A stretch of 42,488 bases of DNA. It comes from Amycolatopsis acidicola. GTDB taxonomy: Bacteria; Actinomycetota; Actinomycetes; Mycobacteriales; Pseudonocardiaceae. Positions 8,340 through 16,189 of the stretch are shown piece by piece. The notes under the pieces are model-generated. The model was not told the origin of the DNA, made no database searches, and worked only from the letters and a program-made list of their open reading frames with translations. Positions within the stretch are counted from its first letter, which is position 1, and the number at the start of each line of letters is the position of its first letter. A program made the position numbers and the translations under genes. The stretch covers positions 1 through 42,488 of the forward strand of contig NZ_VMNW02000080.1 of NCBI RefSeq assembly GCF_007713735.2. The letters are read 5' to 3'.

Positions 8340-8903
8340 TCAGTCGAGCCCGAGATCATCCAGATTGAGCAGATAGCGATATTCGAGGCCTTCTTTCTCG
8401 ATGGCCTCGCGGGCACCGGTGTCCCTGTCGACCACCGTGGCGACCCCGGCGACGGTGGCTCCGGCCTCCTGCAGCGCCTCGACGGCGGTGAGCACGCTGC
8501 CTCCGGTGGTGGAGGTGTCCTCGACCGCGAGCACGCGCTGCCCGGCGACTTCCAGTCCTTCGATCCGGCGCTGCATGCCGTGCTGCTTGGCGGTTTTCCG
8601 CACCACGAACGCGTCGAGCACCATGCCGTCGCTCGCGGCGGAATGCAGCATCGCGGTGGCCACCGGGTCCGCGCCGAGGGTGAGCCCGCCGACCGCGACG
8701 TAGTTCCAGTCCGCGGTGAGCTGGCGCAGCAGTTTGCCGATGAGCGGGGCGGCCGCGTGGTGCAGGGTGGCCCGGCGGAGATCGATGTAGTAGTCGGCTT
8801 CCTTGCCGGACGAGAGGGTCACTTTGCCGTGTACCACCGACAGTTCGGTGACGAGCCTGGCCAGTTCGAGTTTCGCCGCTATGTCCAACACCGGTTTCTG
8901 CAC
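8340..8903 (-). CDS. pyrE: Orotate phosphoribosyltransferase
   Basis: A 187-aa enzyme of de novo UMP synthesis that joins orotate and PRPP to give OMP. The PRPP-binding motif VLAVEDTSTTGGS is near the C-terminal third. The N-terminal LSVVHGKVTLSSGKEADYYIDLR is nearly that of mycobacterial PyrE. Three starts are possible: ATG 8927, GTG 8903, GTG 8891. Family alignments begin near LDIAAK, so 8903 is a compromise. It lies 12-36 bp downstream of the DUF1772 gene and may be co-transcribed with it. Other pyr genes are not in the window. Confidence 0.93.
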   Translation of the reverse strand: MQKPVLDIAAKLELARLVTELSVVHGKVTLSSGKEADYYIDLRRATLHHAAAPLIGKLLRQLTADWNYVAVGGLTLGADPVATAMLHSAASDGMVLDAFVVRKTAKQHGMQRRIEGLEVAGQRVLAVEDTSTTGGSVLTAVEALQEAGATVAGVATVVDRDTGAREAIEKEGLEYRYLLNLDDLGLD

Positions 8904-8939
8904 GGCTCGCAGTCTTGCACACGGCATCGGCGAAACGCC

Positions 8940-9386
8940 TCAGCCCAGGCCGACGACCAGCAGCGCGAACGCCGCGACGATCACGCCGACGCGCACGAAG
9001 TGGAATCGGTCCCAGCGGTTGAGCTGCTGCCGCCAATCCGCGGGGACGCTGTCGCGGGTCCATCGCGCGACGCGTGAGTTGATCGGCACCAGCAGGGCGA
9101 TCGACATCAGCACGCTCGCGACGAGCAGCCCGGTTGCCGTGACGACCCATGCCGCGCCCGCCTCGCCCCAGGCGAGAACCGCCCACACCGCGCAGAGCAC
9201 GACCGAGCCGATGTACCAGAACGGCATCACCTTGCCGAGGACGCGGGCGCCGTCGCCGCGGGCCGCGAGGCCACCGTCGTCCGGCAGCCGGTCCAGGATT
9301 GGGTTGACGAAGAACGCGACCGCGAACTCCACGCCCACCATCACGCCGACGATCACGACCGTGCCGACGCTCAGTGCGTTGTGCAT
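8940..9386 (-). CDS. DUF1772 (anthrone-oxygenase-like) membrane protein
   Basis: A 148-aa protein with four membrane helices and the DUF1772 C-terminal pattern WRQQLNRWDRFHFVR. Some DUF1772 members act as anthrone oxygenases; most are uncharacterised. ATG at 9386 is preferred over GTG 9392 because GGGAG then sits at proper spacing. Two matching 13-bp palindromes frame its promoter, so it is probably tightly regulated. pyrE follows closely downstream. Confidence 0.78.
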   Translation of the reverse strand: MHNALSVGTVVIVGVMVGVEFAVAFFVNPILDRLPDDGGLAARGDGARVLGKVMPFWYIGSVVLCAVWAVLAWGEAGAAWVVTATGLLVASVLMSIALLVPINSRVARWTRDSVPADWRQQLNRWDRFHFVRVGVIVAAFALLVVGLG

Positions 9387-9401
9387 GCCCACTCCCGGGA
9401 T

Positions 9402-9465
9402 CTAGCGCCACTAGGTTGTGTTGCAATGCTAGACCCGCCGGTGTTTGAATGTCTAGCGACGCTAG
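9402..9465 (-). promoter_or_regulatory. DUF1772 gene promoter with twin CTAGCG palindromes
   Basis: Two 13-bp sites, CTAGCGCCACTAG (9402-9414) and the perfect CTAGCGACGCTAG (9453-9465), lie 51 bp apart. Between them, reading the minus strand, a -35-like TAGACA and a -10-like TAGCAT with 18-bp spacing can be seen. One site covers the -35, the other lies past the probable start. This is the layout of a TetR- or MarR-type repressor, but no such gene is adjacent. Confidence 0.6.
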
Positions 9466-9534
9466 CGGAGGTGGCGGGAGGTGATGTCGGGAGGGGTGAG
9501 GAGTGTGGGGCCCGGCGCAAGGTGGCCGGTTGAG

Positions 9535-9741
9535 GGAGTGTGGCGAGGGTCGGGGTTGGCCGGGTTAAGGGGTGGCCAGGCCAGGAGCGTGGCGAGGACC
9601 GGCGTTTGTCGGGCGAGGGGTGGCCGGGGCAGAGAGTGTGGCGAGGACCGGCGTGGCTGGGTCGAGGGCGGTGGCCGGGGGCAGGGAGTGTGGCGACGAC
9701 CGGCGTTGGCGTTGGCCGGATCGAGGGGGTGGCCGGGTCAA
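9535..9741. repeat. Degenerate 49-52-bp tandem repeat, about four copies
   Basis: Units begin near 9535, 9584, 9633 and 9685, each opening with a GAGTGTGGCGA-like block, then GACCGGCGT, then GGTGGCCGGG. A decayed fifth copy may precede them near 9500. The whole 9420-9806 interval lacks a gene: open frames here only read through the G-rich repeat. It lies between the promoter of the DUF1772 gene and the 3' end of the SDR gene. Confidence 0.75.
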
Positions 9742-9806
9742 GTCCTTCGGAACGGAGCGGCTCCGAGGCGCGCCAGCAGTGCATTCCGACGAGGGAGGAC
9801 CTGGCT

Positions 9807-10571
9807 TTAGGTGCGGTCCCGCCCCGCGAACAGGCCGCTGAGGCGCCTGATCACGCCGCGCGGCAGCAGTCCGCCGACCGCGACGACGACCTTGTACTGC
9901 AGGCTCGGCACGGAGATGATCTTGCCGCGCCGCAGGTCGGCCAGTCCGTCGGCGACCACCCTGTCGGCGTCAAGCCAGAACGACTTCGGGCCCACTTTCT
10001 CCAACCCGGCCCGATCATGGAACTCGGTGTGCGTGAAGCCGGGGCACAGCGCCATCATCCGCACCCCGCGCGGCAGCGCGGCCCCGATGCCCTCGGTGAA
10101 CGTGGTGACCCAGTTCTTGCTCGCGGTGTACGTCGAGCCGCGCCCGGCGAAGAACCCGGCCACGCTCGACACGTTGATCACGTCGCCGTGCCCGCGCTCG
10201 ATCATGCCCGGCACCGCGGCCCTCGTCAGCCGCAGCACGGCGGTGACGTTGACGTCGAGTTGGCGCTGCAGCTCTTCCGGCGGCGCCGTCCAGAATTCAC
10301 CGGCCAGGCCGAGGCCCGCGTTGTTGACGAGCATGTCCACGGGCTCGCGAGTAAGCGCTTCCTCGACGACCCGGCGGCCTGCTTCGGTGGCGAGATCCGC
10401 TGGCAGGACGCTGGTCTTGACGCCGTGTCGCTCGGACAGCTCGGTGGCCGTCTGCTTCAGCCGGCTTTCGTCGCGCGCGACGAGCACGAGGTCGTACCCC
10501 TCGCGTGCGAGCCGACGCGCGAAGGCGGCCCCGAGGCCCGCTGTCGCGCCCGTGACGAGTGCGGCGCTCAT
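9807..10571 (-). CDS. SDR-family oxidoreductase
   Basis: A 254-aa short-chain dehydrogenase with cofactor motif TGATAGLG at residues 7-14, NNAG in the middle, then the Ser of INVSS and the YTASK catalytic pair. It resembles the SDR group that reduces ketoacyl or keto-lipid substrates, including a short hydrophobic C-terminal tail ending in basic residues. The ATG at 10571 gives a start right before the Rossmann strand; a GTG 9 bp upstream is possible. It appears monocistronic, and the substrate is unknown. Confidence 0.9.
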   Translation of the reverse strand: MSAALVTGATAGLGAAFARRLAREGYDLVLVARDESRLKQTATELSERHGVKTSVLPADLATEAGRRVVEEALTREPVDMLVNNAGLGLAGEFWTAPPEELQRQLDVNVTAVLRLTRAAVPGMIERGHGDVINVSSVAGFFAGRGSTYTASKNWVTTFTEGIGAALPRGVRMMALCPGFTHTEFHDRAGLEKVGPKSFWLDADRVVADGLADLRRGKIISVPSLQYKVVVAVGGLLPRGVIRRLSGLFAGRDRT

Positions 10572-10647
10572 GCGGGACACCCGCACCCGGTCGGTCCTCC
10601 ACGCAGTCGCTCCTGCGTCGCACCGGCTGCGTGCGGTGCCTCGGTCC

Positions 10648-11349
10648 TCAAGCCTGCCCCTGCTGGGTACCGGTGGTGGGCTGCTGGCCCTGCCAATGCC
10701 TGCCGCCGGCTTCCTCGTCGAACGGGTCCACGATGTCGGCGATCTCGCCGAGGTCGCGCAACAGCCGCTCGAGCCGCGACGGCCCGGCCTGCGGTGCGGA
10801 ACTGGCGAGCACCCACTCGTTCTCCAGCCAGCACACCCCGACGTCACCGCCGAGCGCGTCGGCCGCGTCCACCAGCTCCTGGGTGATCACTCGGCGCGCG
10901 GCCTCGGGGTCGTCGGCGAAGGCGTAACGCTGGCCGACCGGGCCGAGCAGTTCGGGCATGTCGGCCCGCTGGAACGGCACGCTCGCGAGCCACAGCTCCA
11001 CGAGCACCGGGTGCACCCGGTTGCAGCGCACCGCGACCACCACGGCCGGGATCTGCCCGTCGGCCTCGATGTCGAAGACGAACACCGGGCGCCTGCCGTC
11101 GGAGGTGAAGGTGGACCCGGCCACGACGTTCACCGCCGCGTCCGCGCCGAAGTACCCGATCGCGCCGCCCGACCACTGCTTGGCGAGCCGCTCGTCCTCC
11201 TCGACGAACTGCCATCCGCGCAGGTCGGCCCAGCGCATCCGCTCCCGGTTGCGGGAGCCTTCTCTGGTCCGGTCGGCGGCCAGCAGCACGAGCCCCGCGA
11301 TCAGGGCGACGGCGGCGATCACGAACCAGACCCACGCTGGAATACCCAC
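10648..11349 (-). CDS. Membrane-anchored conserved protein (Rv0383c-like)
   Basis: A 233-aa protein with one N-terminal membrane helix (about residues 5-25) and a large soluble domain with no motif I recognise, ending in a Gln/Gly-rich tail. Its place just downstream of clpB and near pyrE matches that of the conserved actinobacterial protein Rv0383c, which is the basis of the comparison. The start is GTG at 11349; the ribosome site is weak. Function unknown. Confidence 0.72.
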   Translation of the reverse strand: MGIPAWVWFVIAAVALIAGLVLLAADRTREGSRNRERMRWADLRGWQFVEEDERLAKQWSGGAIGYFGADAAVNVVAGSTFTSDGRRPVFVFDIEADGQIPAVVVAVRCNRVHPVLVELWLASVPFQRADMPELLGPVGQRYAFADDPEAARRVITQELVDAADALGGDVGVCWLENEWVLASSAPQAGPSRLERLLRDLGEIADIVDPFDEEAGGRHWQGQQPTTGTQQGQA

Positions 11350-11429
11350 GCGCCCAGGGTATCGCCACGGTGCGTAGAACCAAGATCAGTGGGCCGTGTC
11401 GGCGTGACCCGATTGGGTCTTTGGACCGG

Positions 11430-11459
11430 GGAAGGCCGCCGGGTGCCCGGCGGCCTTCC
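11430..11459 (-). terminator. Hairpin terminator after clpB
   Basis: A perfect inverted repeat with 14-bp GC-rich arms (GGAAGGCCGCCGGG and its complement) and a 2-base TG centre, 9 bp past the clpB stop. No T-run follows, as is common in actinomycetes. Confidence 0.8.
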
Positions 11460-11468
11460 GATCTGCCG

Positions 11469-14066
11469 TTATTCCTTCGTCACCGTCAGGCTGTCCGACG
11501 CCTCGAAGCTCGGGCTGTCCACCTTCACGGTGTCCCCGTCGATGACCTCGCCGGCCAGCAGTTTCTTCGCCAGCTGGTCACCGATCGCCGACTGCACCAG
11601 CCGCCGCAGCGGGCGTGCGCCGTAGATGGGGTCGAACCCGTTCAGCGCCAGCCATTCCTTCGCGCCCGGGGTGACGTCGAGCGTCAGCCGCCGCTGCGCG
11701 AGCCGCTGCGCCAGCTTGCCGATCTGGATGTCCACGATCGACGTCAGCTGCTCGGTGTCGAGCGCGTGGAAGACCACGATGTCGTCCAGCCGGTTCAGGA
11801 ACTCCGGCTTGAAGTGCCGCTGCACGGTCTCCAGCACCGCGTCCCGCCGTTGCTGCTCGTCGAGGTTCGGGTCGGCGATGGCCTGCGAGCCGAGGTTCGA
11901 CGTCAGGATCAGGATCGTGTTGCGGAAGTCCACCGTGCGGCCCTGGCCGTCGGTGAGCCTGCCGTCGTCGAAGACCTGCAGCAGCACGTCGAACACGTCC
12001 GGGTGGGCCTTCTCGACCTCGTCCAGCAGCACCACCGAGTACGGCCTGCGCCGCACGGATTCGGTCAGCTGACCGCCCTGGTCGTAGCCGACGTACCCGG
12101 GCGGGGCGCCGACCAGCCGGGCCACGCTGTGCTTCTCCGAGTACTCGCTCATGTCGATCCGGGTGATCGCCCGCTCGTCGTCGAACAGGAACTCCGCCAG
12201 CCCTTTCGCCAGCTCGGTCTTGCCGACACCGGTCGGGCCGAGGAACAGGAACGAACCCGTCGGCCGGTCGGGGTCGGCGACCCCGGCACGCGCGCGGCGC
12301 ACCGCGTCGGAAACCGCGGCGACGGCTTCCTTCTGCCCGACGACGCGCTTGCCGAGCTCCTCCTCCATCCGCAGCAGCTTGCCCGTCTCGCCTTCGAGCA
12401 GCCGCCCGGCGGGGATCCCGGTCCACGCGCTCACCACGTCGGCGACGTCGTCCGCGCCGACCTCTTCCTTGAGCATGACGTCGGCCCGGTCGGCGGTGCT
12501 TTCCTGCGCCGCCTCCAACTCCTTCTCCAGCGCGGGGATCTTGCCGTAGCGCAGCTCGGCGGCCCGGCCCAGATCCGCGTCACGCTCCGCGCGGTCCGCC
12601 TCGCCGCGCAGCTGCTCCAGCTGCTCCTTCAAGTCGCGGACCTTCTCGATCGAGCCCTTTTCGTTCTGCCAGCGGGCTGTCAACGCGGAGAGTTCCTCGC
12701 GTTTCTCGGCCAGCTCGGCGCGCAGCGCGTCCAGCCGGACCTTCGACGCGGGGTCGTCTTCCTTCGCCAGCGCCATTTCCTCGATCTCCAGGCGGCGCAC
12801 GGCCCGCTCCACCTCGTCGATCTCGACGGGGCGCGAGTCGATCTCCATGCGCAGCCGGGACGCGGCCTCGTCGACGAGGTCGATCGCCTTGTCCGGCAGG
12901 AACCGCGCGGTGATGTAGCGGTCCGACAGCGTCGCGGCGGACACCAGCGCCCCGTCGGTGATGCGGACACCGTGGTGCACCTCGTAGCGCTCCTTGAGCC
13001 CACGCAGGATCCCGACGGTGTCTTCGACCGAGGGCTCGCCGACCAGCACCTGCTGGAAGCGGCGCTCCAGCGCGGCGTCCTTCTCGATGTGCTTGCGGTA
13101 CTCGTCCAGCGTCGTCGCGCCGACCATCCGCAGCTCACCGCGGGCGAGCATCGGCTTGATCATGTTGCCCGCGTCCAGAGAGGATTCAGCGTCGCCCCCC
13201 GCTCCCGCGCCGACGATGGTGTGCAGCTCGTCGATGAACGTGATGACCTGGCCCGCGGAGTCGGTGATCTCCTTCAGCACGGCCTTGAGCCGCTCTTCGA
13301 ACTCACCGCGGTACTTCGCGCCGGCCACCATCGAACCGAGGTCGAGCGCCACGACCCGCTTGCCGCGCAAGGATTCCGGCACGTCACCGGCGACCACGCG
13401 CTGGGCGAGGCCCTCCACGATCGCCGTCTTGCCGACGCCGGGCTCACCGATCAGCACGGGATTGTTCTTGGTACGCCTGGAAAGCACCTGCACCACGCGC
13501 CGGATCTCGGTGTCGCGCCCGATCACCGGGTCGAGCTCGCCCTTGCGCGCCCGGTCGGTGAGGTCGACGCCGTACTTCTCCAGCGCCTTGAAGGTGCCCT
13601 CGGGGTCGGGGCTGGTGATCCGTGCCGACCCGCGCACGTTGGTGAACGCCTCGCGCAGCGCGTCCGCGCTCGCGCCGTGGCGCTTGAGGAGATCGGCCAC
13701 CTGGCCGCCCTCGGCGGCGAGGCCGACCATGAGGTGCTCGGTGGACACGTACTCGTCGCCCATCTCGGTGGCGAGCTTCTGCGCGTGCGTCAGCGACTTG
13801 AGCGCCTGGGTGTCGAACTGGGGAGTGGAGACGGTGGCGCCGGTGGCCGAGGGCAGGGCGTTGGTGATCGGCTCCAGCTCCTTGTGCACCTGCGCCGGAT
13901 CGGCGCCGACCGCGGTCAGCAGCGGACCGGCCACGCCGTCGCTCTGCGCCAGCAGTGCCCCCAGCAAATGCGCCGCGGCGATGCTCGGATTGCCCGCCAC
14001 GGTCGCCGCCTGCGCCGCCGACGAGATCGCCTGCTGGGTCTTCGTCGTCGGGTTGAAAGCGTCCAT
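11469..14066 (-). CDS. clpB: ATP-dependent disaggregase ClpB
   Basis: An 865-aa Hsp100 protein that, with DnaK-DnaJ-GrpE, pulls polypeptides out of aggregates. It has a double Clp N domain (residues about 1-145), first AAA+ module with Walker A GEPGVGKT, a long coiled-coil middle domain (about 400-525), and a second AAA+ module with GPTGVGKT. ATG at 14066 (MDAFNPTTKTQQA) matches the family start and has GGAG just upstream; ATG 14078 is an alternative. A HAIR operator lies 76 bp upstream, placing it under HspR, which is encoded 3 kb away, together with dnaK. Length is usual for the family. Confidence 0.97.
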   Translation of the reverse strand: MDAFNPTTKTQQAISSAAQAATVAGNPSIAAAHLLGALLAQSDGVAGPLLTAVGADPAQVHKELEPITNALPSATGATVSTPQFDTQALKSLTHAQKLATEMGDEYVSTEHLMVGLAAEGGQVADLLKRHGASADALREAFTNVRGSARITSPDPEGTFKALEKYGVDLTDRARKGELDPVIGRDTEIRRVVQVLSRRTKNNPVLIGEPGVGKTAIVEGLAQRVVAGDVPESLRGKRVVALDLGSMVAGAKYRGEFEERLKAVLKEITDSAGQVITFIDELHTIVGAGAGGDAESSLDAGNMIKPMLARGELRMVGATTLDEYRKHIEKDAALERRFQQVLVGEPSVEDTVGILRGLKERYEVHHGVRITDGALVSAATLSDRYITARFLPDKAIDLVDEAASRLRMEIDSRPVEIDEVERAVRRLEIEEMALAKEDDPASKVRLDALRAELAEKREELSALTARWQNEKGSIEKVRDLKEQLEQLRGEADRAERDADLGRAAELRYGKIPALEKELEAAQESTADRADVMLKEEVGADDVADVVSAWTGIPAGRLLEGETGKLLRMEEELGKRVVGQKEAVAAVSDAVRRARAGVADPDRPTGSFLFLGPTGVGKTELAKGLAEFLFDDERAITRIDMSEYSEKHSVARLVGAPPGYVGYDQGGQLTESVRRRPYSVVLLDEVEKAHPDVFDVLLQVFDDGRLTDGQGRTVDFRNTILILTSNLGSQAIADPNLDEQQRRDAVLETVQRHFKPEFLNRLDDIVVFHALDTEQLTSIVDIQIGKLAQRLAQRRLTLDVTPGAKEWLALNGFDPIYGARPLRRLVQSAIGDQLAKKLLAGEVIDGDTVKVDSPSFEASDSLTVTKE

Positions 14067-14141
14067 CCCACACTCCATGTCGAACGTATGTCCTGGCGAC
14101 AGCCTTCACCAAAGGCCATCGCTATGCATAACGTCAGAAAA

Positions 14142-14162
14142 GTTGAGTGTGTTCCGCTCAAG
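14142..14162 (-). promoter_or_regulatory. HAIR element (HspR operator) upstream of clpB
   Basis: GTTGAGT-N7-GCTCAAG matches the HAIR consensus CTTGAGT-N7-ACTCAAG at 12 of 14 positions. It is identical in both arms to the dnaK-proximal HAIR at 21296. HspR bound here represses clpB until heat shock. Confidence 0.9.
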
Positions 14163-14171
14163 TCTGGTTTT

Positions 14172-14639
14172 CTAGGAAGGCCGGTCCTCCGGCTGCAGCT
14201 GCTCGCGCAGCGCCTCGTTCATCTGGGTCAACCTGCTGGTCAGCGCCGCTATCTCGGCGTCGGTCCAGTCGGCCAGCGCGGTCCGGAAGAACTTCAGGTA
14301 CTTCCCGCGCCAGCGCTTGAGCTCGATCATGCCCTGTTCGGAGACGCTGACGAGCGCGGCGCGGCCGTCTTCGGGCGCGGGCCTGCGGTCGACGAGCCCG
14401 GCCGTGGTGAGCTGAGCGATCTGCCTGCTGACCACGGACACGTCGACCATGCGGCGGCGGGCGAGCTCGGACGGGCGGCATTCACCGTGGCGGGCGAGGT
14501 CGGACAGCAGCATCGCGGCGGCCGGGTGCAGGCCGCCCTCTTCGTTCTGCCAGGTCGAAGCGACCCACGAATGCTGGAGCTGGCCCGCGGTGCGCAGCTG
14601 GCGCATCAGCTCGATACTGGCATCTTCATCCAGGCTCAT
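14172..14639 (-). CDS. MarR-family transcriptional regulator
   Basis: A 155-aa winged-helix MarR protein. The recognition helix lies in VSVVSRQIAQLTTAGLVDRR (about residues 67-86), followed by the wing PAPEDGRAALVSVSE. MarR dimers bind palindromes and release on small ligands or oxidation; no conserved redox Cys is seen. It is divergent from the flavohemoglobin gene, and a 7-bp-arm inverted repeat at 14677 lies in its own promoter. It is upstream of clpB on the same strand, but the clpB HAIR promoter intervenes. Confidence 0.9.
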   Translation of the reverse strand: MSLDEDASIELMRQLRTAGQLQHSWVASTWQNEEGGLHPAAAMLLSDLARHGECRPSELARRRMVDVSVVSRQIAQLTTAGLVDRRPAPEDGRAALVSVSEQGMIELKRWRGKYLKFFRTALADWTDAEIAALTSRLTQMNEALREQLQPEDRPS

Positions 14640-14676
14640 AGCAGTCTCCGCGCCACGGGTAACTTGGTTGACACAT

Positions 14677-14699
14677 ACAACTATACGAAAAGTAGTTGT
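14677..14699. promoter_or_regulatory. Inverted repeat, likely MarR operator
   Basis: ACAACTA-N9-TAGTTGT, perfect 7-bp arms, 38 bp upstream of marR. On the minus strand a -10-like TATAGT overlaps the distal arm, so binding would block marR transcription. Autoregulation is inferred from position. Confidence 0.7.
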
Positions 14700-14984
14700 C
14701 CGGTGCAGCAGTTTTGTCGGGTGAGTCCGACCACTCGGTTAGGGAGCCGCTAACCACCCGGACGGAGCAACTATCCCCGCAAACGGCCGTTTGACGGTTA
14801 CTCTGCGATCCAATGCTTTCGCGCTTTCTGGCTGATGCTTGACTGAATGGGGTGGAATATTCGTGATCATTTCACGCAGTGACGACCCCTCTGGCCTGCG
14901 GCAGCTGGCCGGGGCTTTGCTATTGCGCGTTCGTGAATAATCGAGTCCGAGCATGAACGCGCACCCCGGAGCACCTCGGAACCC
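14700..14984. other. Intergenic region between marR and flavohemoglobin gene
   Basis: About 285 bp of lower GC than the surroundings and without a credible gene. It contains AACGGCCGTT near 14780, TTGACG/TTGACT stretches that could be -35 boxes, and CGTGA-N5-TCACG at 14862-14876. The promoter of the plus-strand flavohemoglobin gene must lie here, but I cannot fix it. Confidence 0.5.
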
Positions 14985-16157
14985 ATGACCGCCGAACCAG
15001 TAAGTCCCGTCCCCCGGTCCGTCCACCGGGAGGCGCCCCCAGCCGTCACCGCCATGGTGCGGCTCATCCGGGATTCCTGGGCGAAGGCCGAGCCGTACTT
15101 ACCGGAAGTGACGCAGTTCTTCTACGGCATGCTCTTCACCCTCGCCCCGGCGACGCGCGACTTCTTCCCGATCAACATGGAGGTCCAGCGCAACCGGATG
15201 GTGCGCGCGCTCGTGCACGTGGTGCAGATGGTCGACCAGCCGGACGACCTCGTGCCGTTCCTGCGCCAGCTCGGCCGGGACCACCGCAAGTTCGGCGTGA
15301 TCCCCAAGCACTACGAGGCGATCGGCACCGCGCTGCTCGCCGCGATGCGCAGCCAGCTCGGCCCGGACTGGACCCCGGACGTCGAGCGCGCGTGGGCCGA
15401 GGCGTTCACGATCATCGCCAGGCAGATGCAGGAGGCCGCGGCCGCCGACACCAACCCGCCCAACTGGTCCGCGATGGTCGCCGAGCACCGGCGGCTGAGC
15501 TGGGACCTGGCGATGGTGCGGATCGAGCCGGACGAGCCGATCCCGTTCCACGCCGGCCAGTACCTGAGCGTCGAGGTGCCGCAGCGGCCGCGGCTGTGGC
15601 GCTACCTCTCGCCGGCCAACGCCCCGCGCCCGGACGGTTCGCTGGAGTTCCACGTCCGCGCGGTCGACGGCGGCTGGGTGTCCCGCGCCATCGTGAGCCA
15701 CACGCAGAAGGGCGACATCTGGCGCTTCGGCCCGCCGCTGGGCCGGCTGTCGGTCGACCGTGAGTCGGATCGCGACGTGCTGCTCGTCGCCGGCGGCACC
15801 GGGGTCGCGCCGATGCAGTCGCTGCTCGACGAACTGGCGCAGTGGGGCGAGAACCCGAAGGTCCGGCTGTTCTACGGCGGGCGCACCCGCGAGGACCTGT
15901 ATGCGCTGGAAGGCTTGCGGCTGCTGGCTTCGTGCAACCCGTGGCTGACGGTGACACCGGTGATCGAGAGCGGCCCCGGCGTCGCGGGCTGCGAGATGGG
16001 CACCCTGCCCGACGTCGTGACGAAGCACGGCGCCTGGCCCGGCCGCGACGTGCTGGTGTCCGGTTCCCCGGCGATGATCCGCGCGACGGTCTCGCGGATG
16101 CTCGTGGCGGGCACGGCACTGGACCAGATCCGCTACGACCCGTTCACGATCGACTGA
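14985..16157 (+). CDS. Type II flavohemoglobin-like protein (globin-FAD/NAD reductase)
   Basis: A 390-aa fusion of a globin domain (residues about 20-150) and a ferredoxin-reductase-like FAD/NAD module (about 160-390). By eye-alignment to E. coli Hmp, haem-pocket Tyr (FFYGMLF), Gln (VQRNRM) and proximal His (RDHRKFG) are kept. The FAD motif RxYS is altered to RYLS, and the Glu of the proximal His-Glu-Tyr triad appears replaced by Ala. These are traits of the mycobacterial type II flavohemoglobin Rv0385, reported to oxidise D-lactate rather than act mainly on NO. The NAD motif GGTGVAPMQS is clear. Start ATG at 14985. Divergent from marR; beside clpB as in M. tuberculosis. Confidence 0.85.
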   Translation: MTAEPVSPVPRSVHREAPPAVTAMVRLIRDSWAKAEPYLPEVTQFFYGMLFTLAPATRDFFPINMEVQRNRMVRALVHVVQMVDQPDDLVPFLRQLGRDHRKFGVIPKHYEAIGTALLAAMRSQLGPDWTPDVERAWAEAFTIIARQMQEAAAADTNPPNWSAMVAEHRRLSWDLAMVRIEPDEPIPFHAGQYLSVEVPQRPRLWRYLSPANAPRPDGSLEFHVRAVDGGWVSRAIVSHTQKGDIWRFGPPLGRLSVDRESDRDVLLVAGGTGVAPMQSLLDELAQWGENPKVRLFYGGRTREDLYALEGLRLLASCNPWLTVTPVIESGPGVAGCEMGTLPDVVTKHGAWPGRDVLVSGSPAMIRATVSRMLVAGTALDQIRYDPFTID

Positions 16158-16173
16158 GGTGCCGCGGATCACC

Positions 16174-16189
16174 TAGGTTGAGCCCCATG
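16174..16189 (+). promoter_or_regulatory. Probable leaderless promoter of dienelactone hydrolase gene
   Basis: A -10-type TAGGTT ends 7 bp before the ATG at 16187, which puts the transcription start at or next to the start codon. No ribosome site precedes the ATG, consistent with a leaderless mRNA. Confidence 0.55.

Noticed and set aside
9535..9741. CRISPR array
   Set aside because: Units vary in length and sequence, have no distinct repeat/spacer alternation, and no cas genes are present.
11370..14753. A 1127-residue plus-strand open frame opposite clpB and marR
   Set aside because: It is the antisense shadow of clpB: no domain, Arg/His/Leu-rich composition, and clpB on the other strand is complete and certain.
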